A DNA stretch of 15,260 nt, taken from contig QFQQ01000111.1 in assembly GCA_003243445.1 (NCBI GenBank), positions 1 to 15,260 of the forward strand, given 5' to 3'. The notes under the pieces were generated by a model that was not told the DNA's origin, made no database searches, and saw only the letters and a program-made list of their open reading frames with translations. This DNA comes from Citrobacter freundii. Lineage in GTDB: Bacteria > Bacteroidota > Bacteroidia > Chitinophagales > Chitinophagaceae. Shown here piece after piece: positions 6,715-13,249 of the stretch; position 1 is the stretch's first letter; each line of letters opens with the position of its first letter. The position numbers and the translations under genes are program-made.

Positions 6715-6811
6715 AAACATCACCAGGAACTTGCCCCTCGGTCCACTTGCTTTTCGGTTGCCCCACAAACTCTGTAAACAAGAATATTTAAATAAACCTA
6801 AAAGTAAAGTC

Positions 6812-7213
6812 ATGAAAACTGTATTGTCTAACACTCGTATCGCAGCTGTTGCTCTGGTTCTTAGTTTAACCCTGGTATTCTCTGCTGCTAAAGCAAATGA
6901 AACAACTCCTGCAGGCGTTGAATTGAAATTCATCGGTAACCTCAAAAATCAACCTGTATTCCACCTGAGCTATAATGGCACAGTTGAGAACGAATACACG
7001 ATCGTTGTTCGCGATGAGTTCAACAACATTCTTTATAAAGACCAGGTGAAAGGCACTAACATCTCTAAAAAATTCATGCTGAACACTGAAGAGCTGGGTG
7101 ATGTTGATGTTACTTTCGAGATCACTGACAAGAAAGTTGGCAAACCAGTAGTTTACGAGATCAGCAAAAACTCACGTACAATCCAGGACGTGGTTGTTAA
7201 CAAGGTTAAGTAA
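6812..7213 (+). CDS. Small secreted beta-rich protein, unknown function
   Basis: A 133-aa protein with a clear Sec signal peptide: MKTVL with Arg9, a hydrophobic core about 10-24, and a likely cleavage after AKA (residue 28). The mature part of about 105 aa alternates strands (KFIGNLKNQPVFHLSYN, EYTIVVRDEFNNILYKDQV, KKFMLNTEELGDVDVTFEITD, KPVVYEISKNSRTIQDVVVNKVK), suggesting a single beta-sandwich. I recall similar hypothetical proteins in Chitinophagaceae but know no function. An earlier in-frame ATG at 6731 would add 27 residues before the signal peptide and is rejected; the chosen ATG lies in an A-rich context typical of the group. Monocistronic, with a hairpin terminator 26 bases after the stop. 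Confidence 0.85.
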   Translation: MKTVLSNTRIAAVALVLSLTLVFSAAKANETTPAGVELKFIGNLKNQPVFHLSYNGTVENEYTIVVRDEFNNILYKDQVKGTNISKKFMLNTEELGDVDVTFEITDKKVGKPVVYEISKNSRTIQDVVVNKVK

Positions 7214-7238
7214 TTACGAAGAAGATATTCCCAATGAA

Positions 7239-7275
7239 GACATGCTCCGGCTGATGCTGGGGCATGTCGCGTTTT
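7239..7275 (+). terminator. Terminator of the small secreted protein gene
   Basis: GACATGCTCC (7239-7248) pairs with GGGGCATGTC (7259-7268) with one G-U, loop of 10, followed by GCGTTTT. The short T run makes it moderate. Confidence 0.6.
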
Positions 7276-7285
7276 AGGGAGGATC

Positions 7286-7413
7286 GATGTTGGATGTTCG
7301 ATGGTCGATGGTCGATGTTCGATGGTAGCATCTGTACTTTATTAATTAATAAAAGGCCGGAGCCGGCCATCGACCATCGAACATCCAACATCGAACCCCG
7401 ATCATCCAACATT
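7286..7413. repeat. Inverted GATGKTS heptamer arrays, exact 26-bp arms
   Basis: The left arm (7286-7327) has six words: GATGTTG, GATGTTC, GATGGTC, GATGGTC, GATGTTC, GATGGTA. The right arm core 7367-7392 is the exact reverse complement of 7286-7311, 26 of 26, including the order of the TTG, TTC and GTC variants. Two more degenerate right units run to 7413 and overlap the last codons and TGA stop of the DUF418 gene. Between the arms lies a minus-strand terminator, next to the palindrome TATTAATTAATA. Confidence 0.95.
7351..7368 (-). terminator. Terminator of the DUF418 gene inside the repeat pair
   Basis: On the minus strand GGCCGG-CT-CCGGCC is followed by TTTTATT. The two-base centre forces at least one inner pair open, leaving about five G/C pairs. 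It lies between the two arms of the heptamer pair, downstream of the DUF418 stop. Confidence 0.55.
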
Positions 7414-8739
7414 CTTTTTCATCGGTTGCCTTTTCCAGTACGTCAGGCTTCTCCACGCCCATTCCAGCGGTCCGAAACGGAAGAAATGCAGCCAGAGGTG
7501 ACTCCAGATGATCTGGAGTATCCAGATGGCGGCGACGATGAGATATACTTCGTAGCGCTGGAGCTTGCCGTAAAGGCCGAACCCAATACCGTAGAAGATC
7601 AGACCGCAGATAAGGGATTGGGTGAGGTAATTGGTAAATGCCATTTGCCCCACTGGGCGCATAAGAGCAAATAACCAATTGAATATACCGGAACGATAGA
7701 GTAATATCAGCAGACCAAATATTCCCATGGCACGGAGCGTCCGGGAAACTGTATAGAATTCGAAAGAACTTTGCTTAACCAATTCATACCAGTTGAAATT
7801 TACGCGAAGCAACTCCTGGATCCTGAACCAGGAAACAAAAAAGCCAAGACCCAGGCCAAGAATGGCGAACACCCAATAGATCTTTACCGATGCCTGTCCC
7901 GTGAGAATTCCCTTTTTGTAGAAAGCCATCCCCAGGAACATAAAGAGCAGTACATCCCAGGCGCTCATGTATAGGAAGCGCAACATGGCCGATTCACGAA
8001 GGCCGGTGCGGAATTCATAAAGCTGTTCATAGCGTCCATTGGTCAGCTTGATCGCACGTTCCATTTTTTTGATCTTCTTTTCGCGTGAGCTGTTGTCTTT
8101 GAAATCCATCATTGCACCGAGCTCTTCTTTTTGTTGTTCGTTCAGTTTTGTTTTTGTGGTATCAATAGCTGCTACCAGCTCTCCCCTATAGATCGTTCGC
8201 TTATCCTGGTAAAGATCCCGGTTCTCCCGTGCGATCATCAACAGGAAACAAATACCCGCTGCGATGAATAACCCCCTGGGAGAAAGTTTACGGAAGGTGA
8301 ACATGATCATTCCATAACAGGCATAATCAAACAAAATATCACCCCACCAGAGCAAAAGGTATATATCAACCAGGCCGAAGACCAGCAGCCATAGCTGCCG
8401 GCGCATAAAATAATCGGCTGGCGCTATTCCATCTACTTTTTTTTCCAGCCGGCTAACAAACAGGATGATGCCTGCTCCGAAGAGCATGGAGAAAAGTGCG
8501 CGTTGTGTTCCTTCCGGAATAAGTTCAACAAGCCTCCATACCTGGAAATTGATCGTTCCGATCTCATTGCGGATCGTTGGATCATAAGCGGCAGGACCGG
8601 GTAATGCAAAGCCCGGAATATTCATCAGCAGAATGCCAAGGATAGCGAATCCGCGAAGTGAATCGATGATGGAGATGCGTTCAGATTGGGGAACAGGCGC
8701 AGCCATTCCCGAAGGGATCATCTCTGAAATATTACTCAT
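7402..8739 (-). CDS. DUF418 family membrane protein
   Basis: A 445-aa polytopic inner-membrane protein. It opens with ERISIIDSLRGFAILGILLMN (about 20-40), the N-terminal signature of DUF418 proteins. Further hydrophobic segments lie near 80-96, 114-132, 134-148, 155-170, 256-275, 286-304, 337-352, 370-392 and 397-420. The C-terminal DUF418 signatures are RPVGQMAFTNYLTQSLI (361-377) and FRFGPLEWAWRSLTYWK (420-436). A charged soluble loop of about 80 residues (171-250) is rich in Lys and Glu. The function of DUF418 is not firmly known; a transport or acyl-transfer role is only speculation. The last codons (Asn-Val-Gly-stop) are formed by a repeat unit. Probably last in a minus-strand cluster after the GNAT and 84-aa genes; 105 bp separate it from the latter and show no feature. 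Confidence 0.9.
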   Translation of the reverse strand: MSNISEMIPSGMAAPVPQSERISIIDSLRGFAILGILLMNIPGFALPGPAAYDPTIRNEIGTINFQVWRLVELIPEGTQRALFSMLFGAGIILFVSRLEKKVDGIAPADYFMRRQLWLLVFGLVDIYLLLWWGDILFDYACYGMIMFTFRKLSPRGLFIAAGICFLLMIARENRDLYQDKRTIYRGELVAAIDTTKTKLNEQQKEELGAMMDFKDNSSREKKIKKMERAIKLTNGRYEQLYEFRTGLRESAMLRFLYMSAWDVLLFMFLGMAFYKKGILTGQASVKIYWVFAILGLGLGFFVSWFRIQELLRVNFNWYELVKQSSFEFYTVSRTLRAMGIFGLLILLYRSGIFNWLFALMRPVGQMAFTNYLTQSLICGLIFYGIGFGLYGKLQRYEVYLIVAAIWILQIIWSHLWLHFFRFGPLEWAWRSLTYWKRQPMKKNVG

Positions 8740-8844
8740 ACAGGTTGATTTTACGTCCTATGCGGGCGGATCACTGTATTCAACAGGGTGTGAATTGAAC
8801 TAATCGTTGCCTTGGAAAGTAAATTCAGTTGCAGACCAGGAGAT

Positions 8845-9099
8845 CTATTCCCACACAAACTGGTTGCCGTTTTTGGCCATTTCAAGACCAAGCGAAGTGA
8901 TATGAATGATCAGTGTATCTTTTTGTTCGGTAGTAACCAGTGCTTCTTCTTCGAGTAATTGCAATTGTTGCCAGATAAAAGACCAATCCTGGAATTGACG
9001 GAGGATCAGTTCCCTCGGCCTGCAAGCATATTTTTCCGGCTGAGGATCTTCTTTGACGATAGAGTAGATCGTATGGAGAAGGTGGTAATGGTCTAGCAT
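8845..9099 (-). CDS. 84-aa protein of unknown function
   Basis: Not recognised. The sequence MLDHYHLLHTIYSIVKED... FQDWSFIWQQLQLLEEEALVTTEQKDTLIIHITSLGLEMAKNG is mostly helical and ends with a pattern (helix, then IIHITSLGLEMA) that resembles a winged-helix wing and last helix. A small DNA-binding or partner protein is possible, but this is inference. No Cys-based metal site, signal peptide or membrane segment. Codon use and composition look like the neighbours. ATG start at 9099, 72 bp after the GNAT stop on the same strand and 105 bp before DUF418, so co-transcription is plausible. Confidence 0.7.
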   Translation of the reverse strand: MLDHYHLLHTIYSIVKEDPQPEKYACRPRELILRQFQDWSFIWQQLQLLEEEALVTTEQKDTLIIHITSLGLEMAKNGNQFVWE

Positions 9100-9171
9100 A
9101 TTTTAAAAATATCGGAAAATTCCTTCCAACGATCAATAACTTATCAACATTTTTTTTAACCCGTCAGCCGA

Positions 9172-9652
9172 TTACAAAAGCAGGGCCATCAGCAGTTCGT
9201 CCATATATCGGTTTTCAGAGGCGAGATATGTATATTTTTTGAGCAGGCCTTCCCGTTGAAAACCGGCCCGTTCGTAGAGACTGATCGCTTTTTTATTCAC
9301 AACGGCCACGCTCAGTTCAATCCGCAGAAAACCCTGCTGCCGGCAAAAATGGATGATCTCATTCATCAATTGTATTCCATAACCACGTCCTTTCAGGTCA
9401 GGATGAATAGCCAGACCTCCTATGTAAGCGGTATGCGCAGCACGATGTGTGTAGGGAATGATCTTTACCATGCCCGCATTCAGATCATCTGTAGTGAAAA
9501 CATATTTAATATTTCTTTCGAGCAGATCGTTATACACAGCAGCAAAATTCTTCTTTATTCATTTGTTCATATAAGAGCCATGGATTCACGAGTGGGTGCA
9601 TATATAAATTGTAAATGAAATCAAGATCTGCAGGCAACGCTTTCCTTAACAT
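9172..9652 (-). pseudogene. GNAT acetyltransferase with a 1-base frameshift
   Basis: The intact C-terminal part (9537-9172) holds the GNAT core: AYIGGLAIHPDLKGRGYGIQLMNE with the acetyl-CoA binding motif GRGYG, then RIELSVAVVNKKAISLYERAGF. It lacks the first strand and helix of the fold. These are found upstream in another frame from the ATG at 9652 (MLRKALPADLDFIYNLYMHP... YEQMNKEEF). Dropping one base from the AAAA run at 9544-9547 joins the two parts as ...KEEFAAVYNDLLER..., giving 159 aa, a usual GNAT length. So the gene carries a single inserted base, either a sequencing error or a recent mutation; no classic slippery site is present. If intact it would be a RimI-like cytoplasmic N-acetyltransferase with unknown substrate. 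Confidence 0.88.
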
Positions 9653-9711
9653 AACTGTCACTTTACACTAACAATTTTTTTAAATCATCTTCAATTTGCT
9701 AAAGAAAAGTG

Positions 9712-9735
9712 AATACACAAAATCGCGTGTGTATT
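9712..9735. promoter_or_regulatory. 8-bp inverted repeat upstream of the SIMPL gene
   Basis: AATACACA and TGTGTATT are perfect inverted arms around an 8-base centre, ending 36 bases before the SIMPL start. No T run follows, so an operator for a dimeric regulator or a leader hairpin is likelier than a terminator. The regulator is unknown. Confidence 0.5.
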
Positions 9736-9771
9736 ACAAACAAAAAAAGTATCCATTAAAAAACATCAATT

Positions 9772-10506
9772 ATGAAAAGTATCCTTACCATTTTCGCTTT
9801 TGCATTGTTAACACAAACCGCATCAGCCCAAGGGGGGCAACCTATATACGCCTCCAACCCTTACCCAAAAACAATTTCTGTAAATGGCAGTGCAGAAATG
9901 GAGATCGTGCCTGATGAGATCTATGTCCAGATCAGGCTTGGTGAATACCAGGAGAAAGGCAAGACAGTAAAAAATATCGATAAGATCAAAGCAGAGTTCC
10001 TTGCGGCATACAAATTGCTGGGCATGCCTGATTCGCTGATCAGCATTGCCGCGTATTCCGGCTCTGGTGATTATTATGAACAAAAGAAAAAAAAGAAACC
10101 TGTCGACATGCTTGCAGAGATCACTTACCAGGTAAAATTCAATTCAAGCAAACAAATGGATGCGATGGTTGAAAAACTGGACGATGAGGCAACAAAAAGT
10201 TTCCGTATCGTTTCAACAAGCCATAGCCGAATCATGGAATTCAGAAAACAACTGAAGATAAAAGCGATCCAGGCTGCACGTGATAAAGCGATCTACCTGA
10301 GCGAAGCTGTTGGCGAAAAACTGGGTGATGCGATCACCATCAACGAACCGGTGGAATGGGAAGCGCAGGTTCCAATGTATATGGCAAACTCCGCTATTTC
10401 GCAGGTAAGAATGAGTGAAGATGCGGCATTGGGCAGTGGAGAAACAGTGGACTTTAAAAAGATCAAGTTGAAGTTTGATGTGCAGACGGTGTTTGCGCTT
10501 AAGTGA
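9772..10506 (+). CDS. SIMPL domain (DUF541) exported protein
   Basis: A 244-aa protein with a Sec signal peptide (MKSILTIFAFALLTQTASAQ, likely cleaved near residue 20) and one SIMPL/DUF541 domain from about 33 to 243. Typical elements: KTISVNGSAEMEIVPDEIYVQI at the start, a DKIKAEFLAAYKLLGMPDSLI helix, ITYQVKFNSSKQMDAMVEKLDD, the IKAIQAARDKAIYLSEAVGEKLGDAITINEP segment that is the strongest signature of the family, and a closing KKIKLKFDVQTVFAL strand. Expected location is the periplasm or outer envelope. The family includes oligomeric periplasmic proteins linked to oxidative stress (E. coli YggE), but the molecular role here is unknown. Monocistronic; a terminator lies at 10641-10688. Confidence 0.9.
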   Translation: MKSILTIFAFALLTQTASAQGGQPIYASNPYPKTISVNGSAEMEIVPDEIYVQIRLGEYQEKGKTVKNIDKIKAEFLAAYKLLGMPDSLISIAAYSGSGDYYEQKKKKKPVDMLAEITYQVKFNSSKQMDAMVEKLDDEATKSFRIVSTSHSRIMEFRKQLKIKAIQAARDKAIYLSEAVGEKLGDAITINEPVEWEAQVPMYMANSAISQVRMSEDAALGSGETVDFKKIKLKFDVQTVFALK

Positions 10507-10511
10507 GGAAA

Positions 10512-10771
10512 AGGTCTCAGAGGTTCCAGGGGTCCAGGAGTTCCAGGGGTTCCAGAGGTTCCAGGGGTTCCAGGGGTTGGAGCAGCCTGATAGTTGAGAC
10601 TTAAAGCTTACCTGATATCGCAAATGCTGATGTTGAAAGTAAAAGCGGGTTGTGTTATAGTAATTAGCTATGCACGACCCGCTTTTTTATGCTTGTTTAA
10701 GAATACCTTGCTAATCAGGTTACGCTAACCTCTGAAACCTCTGGAACCTTTGGAACCTTTTAAACCTTCCA
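10512..10771. repeat. Inverted AGGTTCCAG 9-mer arrays around a terminator
   Basis: The left arm 10512-10582 has eight units of AGGTTCCAG type, one shortened to 8 bp. The right arm 10727-10771 has about five complementary units (AGGTTCCAG, AGGTTTCAG, AGGTTCCAA and AGGTTTAAA on the opposite strand). The 144-bp spacer holds the intrinsic terminator at 10641-10688. The left arm begins five bases after the SIMPL stop. The period is nine here, against seven at most other sites. Confidence 0.88.
10641..10688 (+). terminator. Intrinsic terminator of the SIMPL gene
   Basis: AAAAGCGGGTTGTG (10641-10654) pairs with CACGACCCGCTTTT through one G-U, with an 18-base loop, and is followed by six T. It lies 134 bp after the stop, between the two repeat arms. 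The A run on the other side gives weak bidirectional capacity. Confidence 0.88.
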
Positions 10772-10785
10772 GAACTTGCAACCGA

Positions 10786-10817
10786 TTGCATTAATCGAAA
10801 CTTTTTTCCTATCTTCC
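10786..10817 (+). promoter_or_regulatory. Possible GH43 promoter
   Basis: TTG at 10786-10788 and TATCTTCC at 10810-10817 (two mismatches to TAnnTTTG) are 21 bp apart, 24 bp before the start codon. Weak match; offered because it fits the space between the repeat arm and the gene. Confidence 0.3.
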
Positions 10818-10841
10818 GGTTTCATTGCTTAAAATGTCATT

Positions 10842-11939
10842 ATGAAACTGAAATTTTCCACCTGTATTTCCATGGCTGCTTTATTGATGGCAGCCTGCAA
10901 TAATTCGCCTTCTGAAAACAAGAACACTGTTGCGGACACAACGCCTGCGGCAGATTCTGCGAAGAAAGAAGATCAACCGCTTGTTACGAATATTTATACC
11001 GCTGATCCGTCGGCGCATGTCTTTGAGGGGAAATTGTATGTGTATCCCTCGCATGATTTCGAAGCGGGCATTAAGGAGAACGATAATGGCGATCATTTTG
11101 GGATGAAGGATTATCATATTCTTTCTATGGACAGTGTAGGTGGGGCTGTAAAAGACAATGGCGTGGCGCTCGATATAAAAGATATTCCCTGGGCTGGCCG
11201 GCAATTGTGGGCGCCTGATGCGGCTTACGCAAACGGGAAATATTACCTCTATTTTCCTGTAAAAGATAAATCGGATATTTTCAGGATCGGTGTGGCCACG
11301 AGCGATAAGCCTGCGGGACCGTTCAAGGCGGAACCCAAACCGATTGAGGGAAGTTATAGCATCGACCCTGCTGTATTCCAGGATACAGACGGCAGTTTTT
11401 ACATGTACTTTGGCGGGATCTGGGGTGGTCAGCTTCAGCGCTGGGCAACCGGAAAATACAATCCGAAAGATGTGTATCCGGATAGTTCTAAACCTGCACT
11501 GACCGCAAAAGTGGCAAGATTAAATAAAGACATGCTTGGTTTTGCAGAACCGGTGAAGGATGTTCAGATCCTGGATGAGAACGGGAAGCCATTACTGGCA
11601 AAGGATAATGGCCGCCGCTTCTTTGAAGCTTCCTGGCTGCACAAATACAACGGTAAATACTATTTCTCCTACTCTACCGGCGACACGCATAATATTTGTT
11701 ATGCTACCGGCGATAGCCCTTACGGACCTTTCACCTATCGCGGCATTATATTGAAACCGGTCCTGGGATGGACCAATCACCATTCCATTGTTGAATTCAA
11801 CGGTAAATGGTACCTGTTCTATCATGACAGCAGCTTATCCGGCGGTAAAACCCATCTTCGTTCGGTAAAAGTAACTGAGCTGAAGTATAAGGCTGACGGA
11901 ACGATAGAGACAATGGACAAGTATGTGAGTGGGCGATGA
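10842..11939 (+). CDS. GH43 family glycoside hydrolase, lipoprotein
   Basis: A 365-aa five-bladed beta-propeller glycosidase of family GH43, which hydrolyses arabinose- or xylose-containing (sometimes galactan) side chains. A lipoprotein signal peptide ends in LMAAC (Cys19), followed by a Ser/Asn/Asp/Thr-rich linker to about 46, so it is anchored to the outer envelope. Predicted catalytic residues: Asp55 in TADPSAHVF (base), Asp175 in SIDPAVFQDTDGSFYMYFGG (pKa modulator) and Glu262 in FFEASWLHKYNGKYYFSYS (acid). TNHHSIVEFNGKWYLFYHD (311-329) is the usual last-blade His motif. Length is that of a single-domain GH43, with no accessory module. The subfamily and exact substrate are uncertain; alpha-L-arabinofuranosidase or beta-xylosidase are likely. 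No SusC/D genes are adjacent. Confidence 0.92.
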   Translation: MKLKFSTCISMAALLMAACNNSPSENKNTVADTTPAADSAKKEDQPLVTNIYTADPSAHVFEGKLYVYPSHDFEAGIKENDNGDHFGMKDYHILSMDSVGGAVKDNGVALDIKDIPWAGRQLWAPDAAYANGKYYLYFPVKDKSDIFRIGVATSDKPAGPFKAEPKPIEGSYSIDPAVFQDTDGSFYMYFGGIWGGQLQRWATGKYNPKDVYPDSSKPALTAKVARLNKDMLGFAEPVKDVQILDENGKPLLAKDNGRRFFEASWLHKYNGKYYFSYSTGDTHNICYATGDSPYGPFTYRGIILKPVLGWTNHHSIVEFNGKWYLFYHDSSLSGGKTHLRSVKVTELKYKADGTIETMDKYVSGR

Positions 11940-11944
11940 GGAGG

Positions 11945-12233
11945 GATGATCGATATTCGATGGTCGATGTTCGATGTTCGATGGTCGATGGTAGATCATA
12001 GACGATCGGATCTCAATTCACGTCTGAAAAAAATTAAGATACACGATGCCGCTGATTGGGCATCGTTTTTTTTGTGTACCTTGTACAGTCCGACCATCGA
12101 CCATCGACCATCGACCATCGACCATCGACCATCGACCATCGACCATCGACCATCGACCATCGACCATCGCGACGATCCAACATCGACCATCGACCACCGA
12201 CCATCCAACATCCAACATCGACCATCCTACATC
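11945..12233. repeat. Expanded inverted GATGGTC/GACCATC heptamer arrays
   Basis: The left arm 11945-12007 has nine 7-bp words around GATGGTC/GATGTTC. The right arm 12092-12233 has eleven identical GACCATC copies (12092-12168), a 2-bp interruption (12169-12170), then nine further variant words (GACGATC, CAACATC, GACCACC, CTACATC and others). The spacer holds an intrinsic terminator. Word family and order resemble the pair at 7286-7413. The identical copies indicate recent expansion of the inner right arm. Confidence 0.95.
12043..12073 (+). terminator. Terminator between the repeat arms, after GH43
   Basis: ACGATGCC (12043-12050), an 8-base loop and GGCATCGT (12059-12066), followed by a run of eight T. 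It lies about 105 bp downstream of the GH43 stop and is enclosed by the arms of the heptamer pair. Confidence 0.88.
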
Positions 12234-12275
12234 AGCAGTTCTTAAGATTCCTTCTTAAACATGCGCTCATAAGCT

Positions 12276-12283
12276 TATTTTTG
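12276..12283 (+). promoter_or_regulatory. Bacteroidota-type -7 box of the GT2 gene
   Basis: TATTTTTG is a perfect TAnnTTTG match, 68 bp before the ATG at 12352, just outside the right repeat arm. No clear -33 TTTG is seen at the expected distance. Confidence 0.45.
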
Positions 12284-12351
12284 CGGGCAAATCGATCGTT
12301 TACGGGAAAACTGCTTACCTGCCGGTTTCTCTCTATCATACTCTTTTTTTT

Positions 12352-13227
12352 ATGAAAGTCTGCGGATTCTCATTTGTGCGTAATGGTGTCAAACTCGAAT
12401 ATCCTTTCATGGAAGCGATCCGCTCCATCCTTCCCCTTTGTGATGAGGTGGTGGTGGCAGCAGGCAACTCAAGCGATGATACACTTGCGCAACTGCGTAC
12501 GCTCGGACCGAAGATCACCATCGTGGAGACAGTATGGGATGAAAGCCTGAAAGAAGGTGGCCAGGTATTGGCTGTTGAAACAGATAAAGCATTGCAGGCG
12601 ATCCCTGATAAGTACGACTGGTGCATTTATATCCAGGGAGATGAAGTGATCCATGAAAAATATTTTCCAGTGATCCGTCAGTCTATGCAAACTTATCTGC
12701 ATGATAAAAAAGTAGATGGTTTTCTGCTGCATTATATCCACTTTTTTGGATCGTACAGTTATATTGGTATCAACAGCAGTTGGTACAGGCATGAGATCAG
12801 GATCATCCGTAACGATAAGAATATCTTTTCCTACCGGGATGCACAGGGCTTCCGTAAGAAGCCCAATGATAAACTTCGGGTAAAACTGATCGATGCATAT
12901 GTTTATCACTACGGCTGGGTACGCAAACCTGAAGCGTTAAGGGCAAAAGAGATCGAAAAGATCAGGTTCTATAATAAAGATGAAGGAGCTGTGCACGGGC
13001 ATGCAACTTTCATGAACCAGTACACGTATGAAAAAGCGACGGAGCCTGTAAAGCCTTTCAAGGGCACACATCCTGCGGTGATGCAGCAGCGGGTGCGTGA
13101 GCAGAACTGGGAATTTCATCCGGACCCAAAGGTGAAGTACGGATCGCTAAAGGATTGGTTCAAGCGATTTATGCTGAGATGGACGGGGTGGCTTCCCGGG
13201 GAGTACAAAAATTATAAGATCATCTGA
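12352..13227 (+). CDS. GT2-type (GT-A fold) glycosyltransferase
   Basis: A 291-aa cytoplasmic glycosyltransferase. The N-terminus FSFVRNGVKLEYPFMEAIRSILPLCDEVVVAAGNSSDDT has the layout of family 2 GT-A enzymes, with the nucleotide-binding NSSDDT at 39-44. The metal/donor site is probably CIYIQGDEVIHE (QGDE, 95-98), equivalent to the usual DxD/QxDE position. A central FRKKPNDKLRVKLIDAYVYHYGWVRKP region and a C-terminal YGSLKDWFKRFMLRWTGWLPGEYKNYKII amphipathic tail complete it. No transmembrane segments. The acceptor (polysaccharide, lipid or protein) is unknown; no other glycan biosynthesis gene is adjacent. ATG start; the terminator begins at the last base of the TGA. Confidence 0.82.
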   Translation: MKVCGFSFVRNGVKLEYPFMEAIRSILPLCDEVVVAAGNSSDDTLAQLRTLGPKITIVETVWDESLKEGGQVLAVETDKALQAIPDKYDWCIYIQGDEVIHEKYFPVIRQSMQTYLHDKKVDGFLLHYIHFFGSYSYIGINSSWYRHEIRIIRNDKNIFSYRDAQGFRKKPNDKLRVKLIDAYVYHYGWVRKPEALRAKEIEKIRFYNKDEGAVHGHATFMNQYTYEKATEPVKPFKGTHPAVMQQRVREQNWEFHPDPKVKYGSLKDWFKRFMLRWTGWLPGEYKNYKII

Positions 13228-13249
13228 GAGCACTGAGGTGCTCTTTTTT
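13227..13249 (+). terminator. Terminator of the GT2 gene
   Basis: AGAGCAC, loop TGAG, GTGCTCT followed by a T run (13244-13249). The stem begins at the A of the TGA stop codon. Confidence 0.9.

Larger units (their letters stand above)
5989..6811. other. Gene-poor stretch with scattered inverted repeats
   Basis: About 820 bp without a recognisable protein; the short open frames here (for example plus 6226-6453) have no family features. Seen: TGGTTGA/TCAACCA (6046-6072), AATGTTA/TAACATT (6394-6423), AAACCCTT/AAGGGTTT (6568-6590) and ACCGGTT/AACCGGT (6693-6714). A perfect TAnnTTTG box (TAATTTTG) lies at 6126-6133 on the plus strand. An RNA gene or long leader of the small secreted protein is possible but not shown. 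No tmRNA or RNase P RNA signature was recognised. Confidence 0.5.

Noticed and set aside
12169..12170. 2-bp interruption as a possible assembly join
   Set aside because: The words on both sides keep the same polarity and type, so a simple indel within the array is enough; reads would be needed to claim more.
12092..12233. Possible CRISPR array
   Set aside because: The repeat unit is 7 bp and there are no spacers, no leader and no cas genes.
11946..12258. Open frames through the heptamer array in several frames on both strands, giving repetitive peptides of MVDGRWS type
   Set aside because: They only translate the 7-bp words (21 bp per 7 residues), have no start context and exist in all frames; such ORFs are artefacts.
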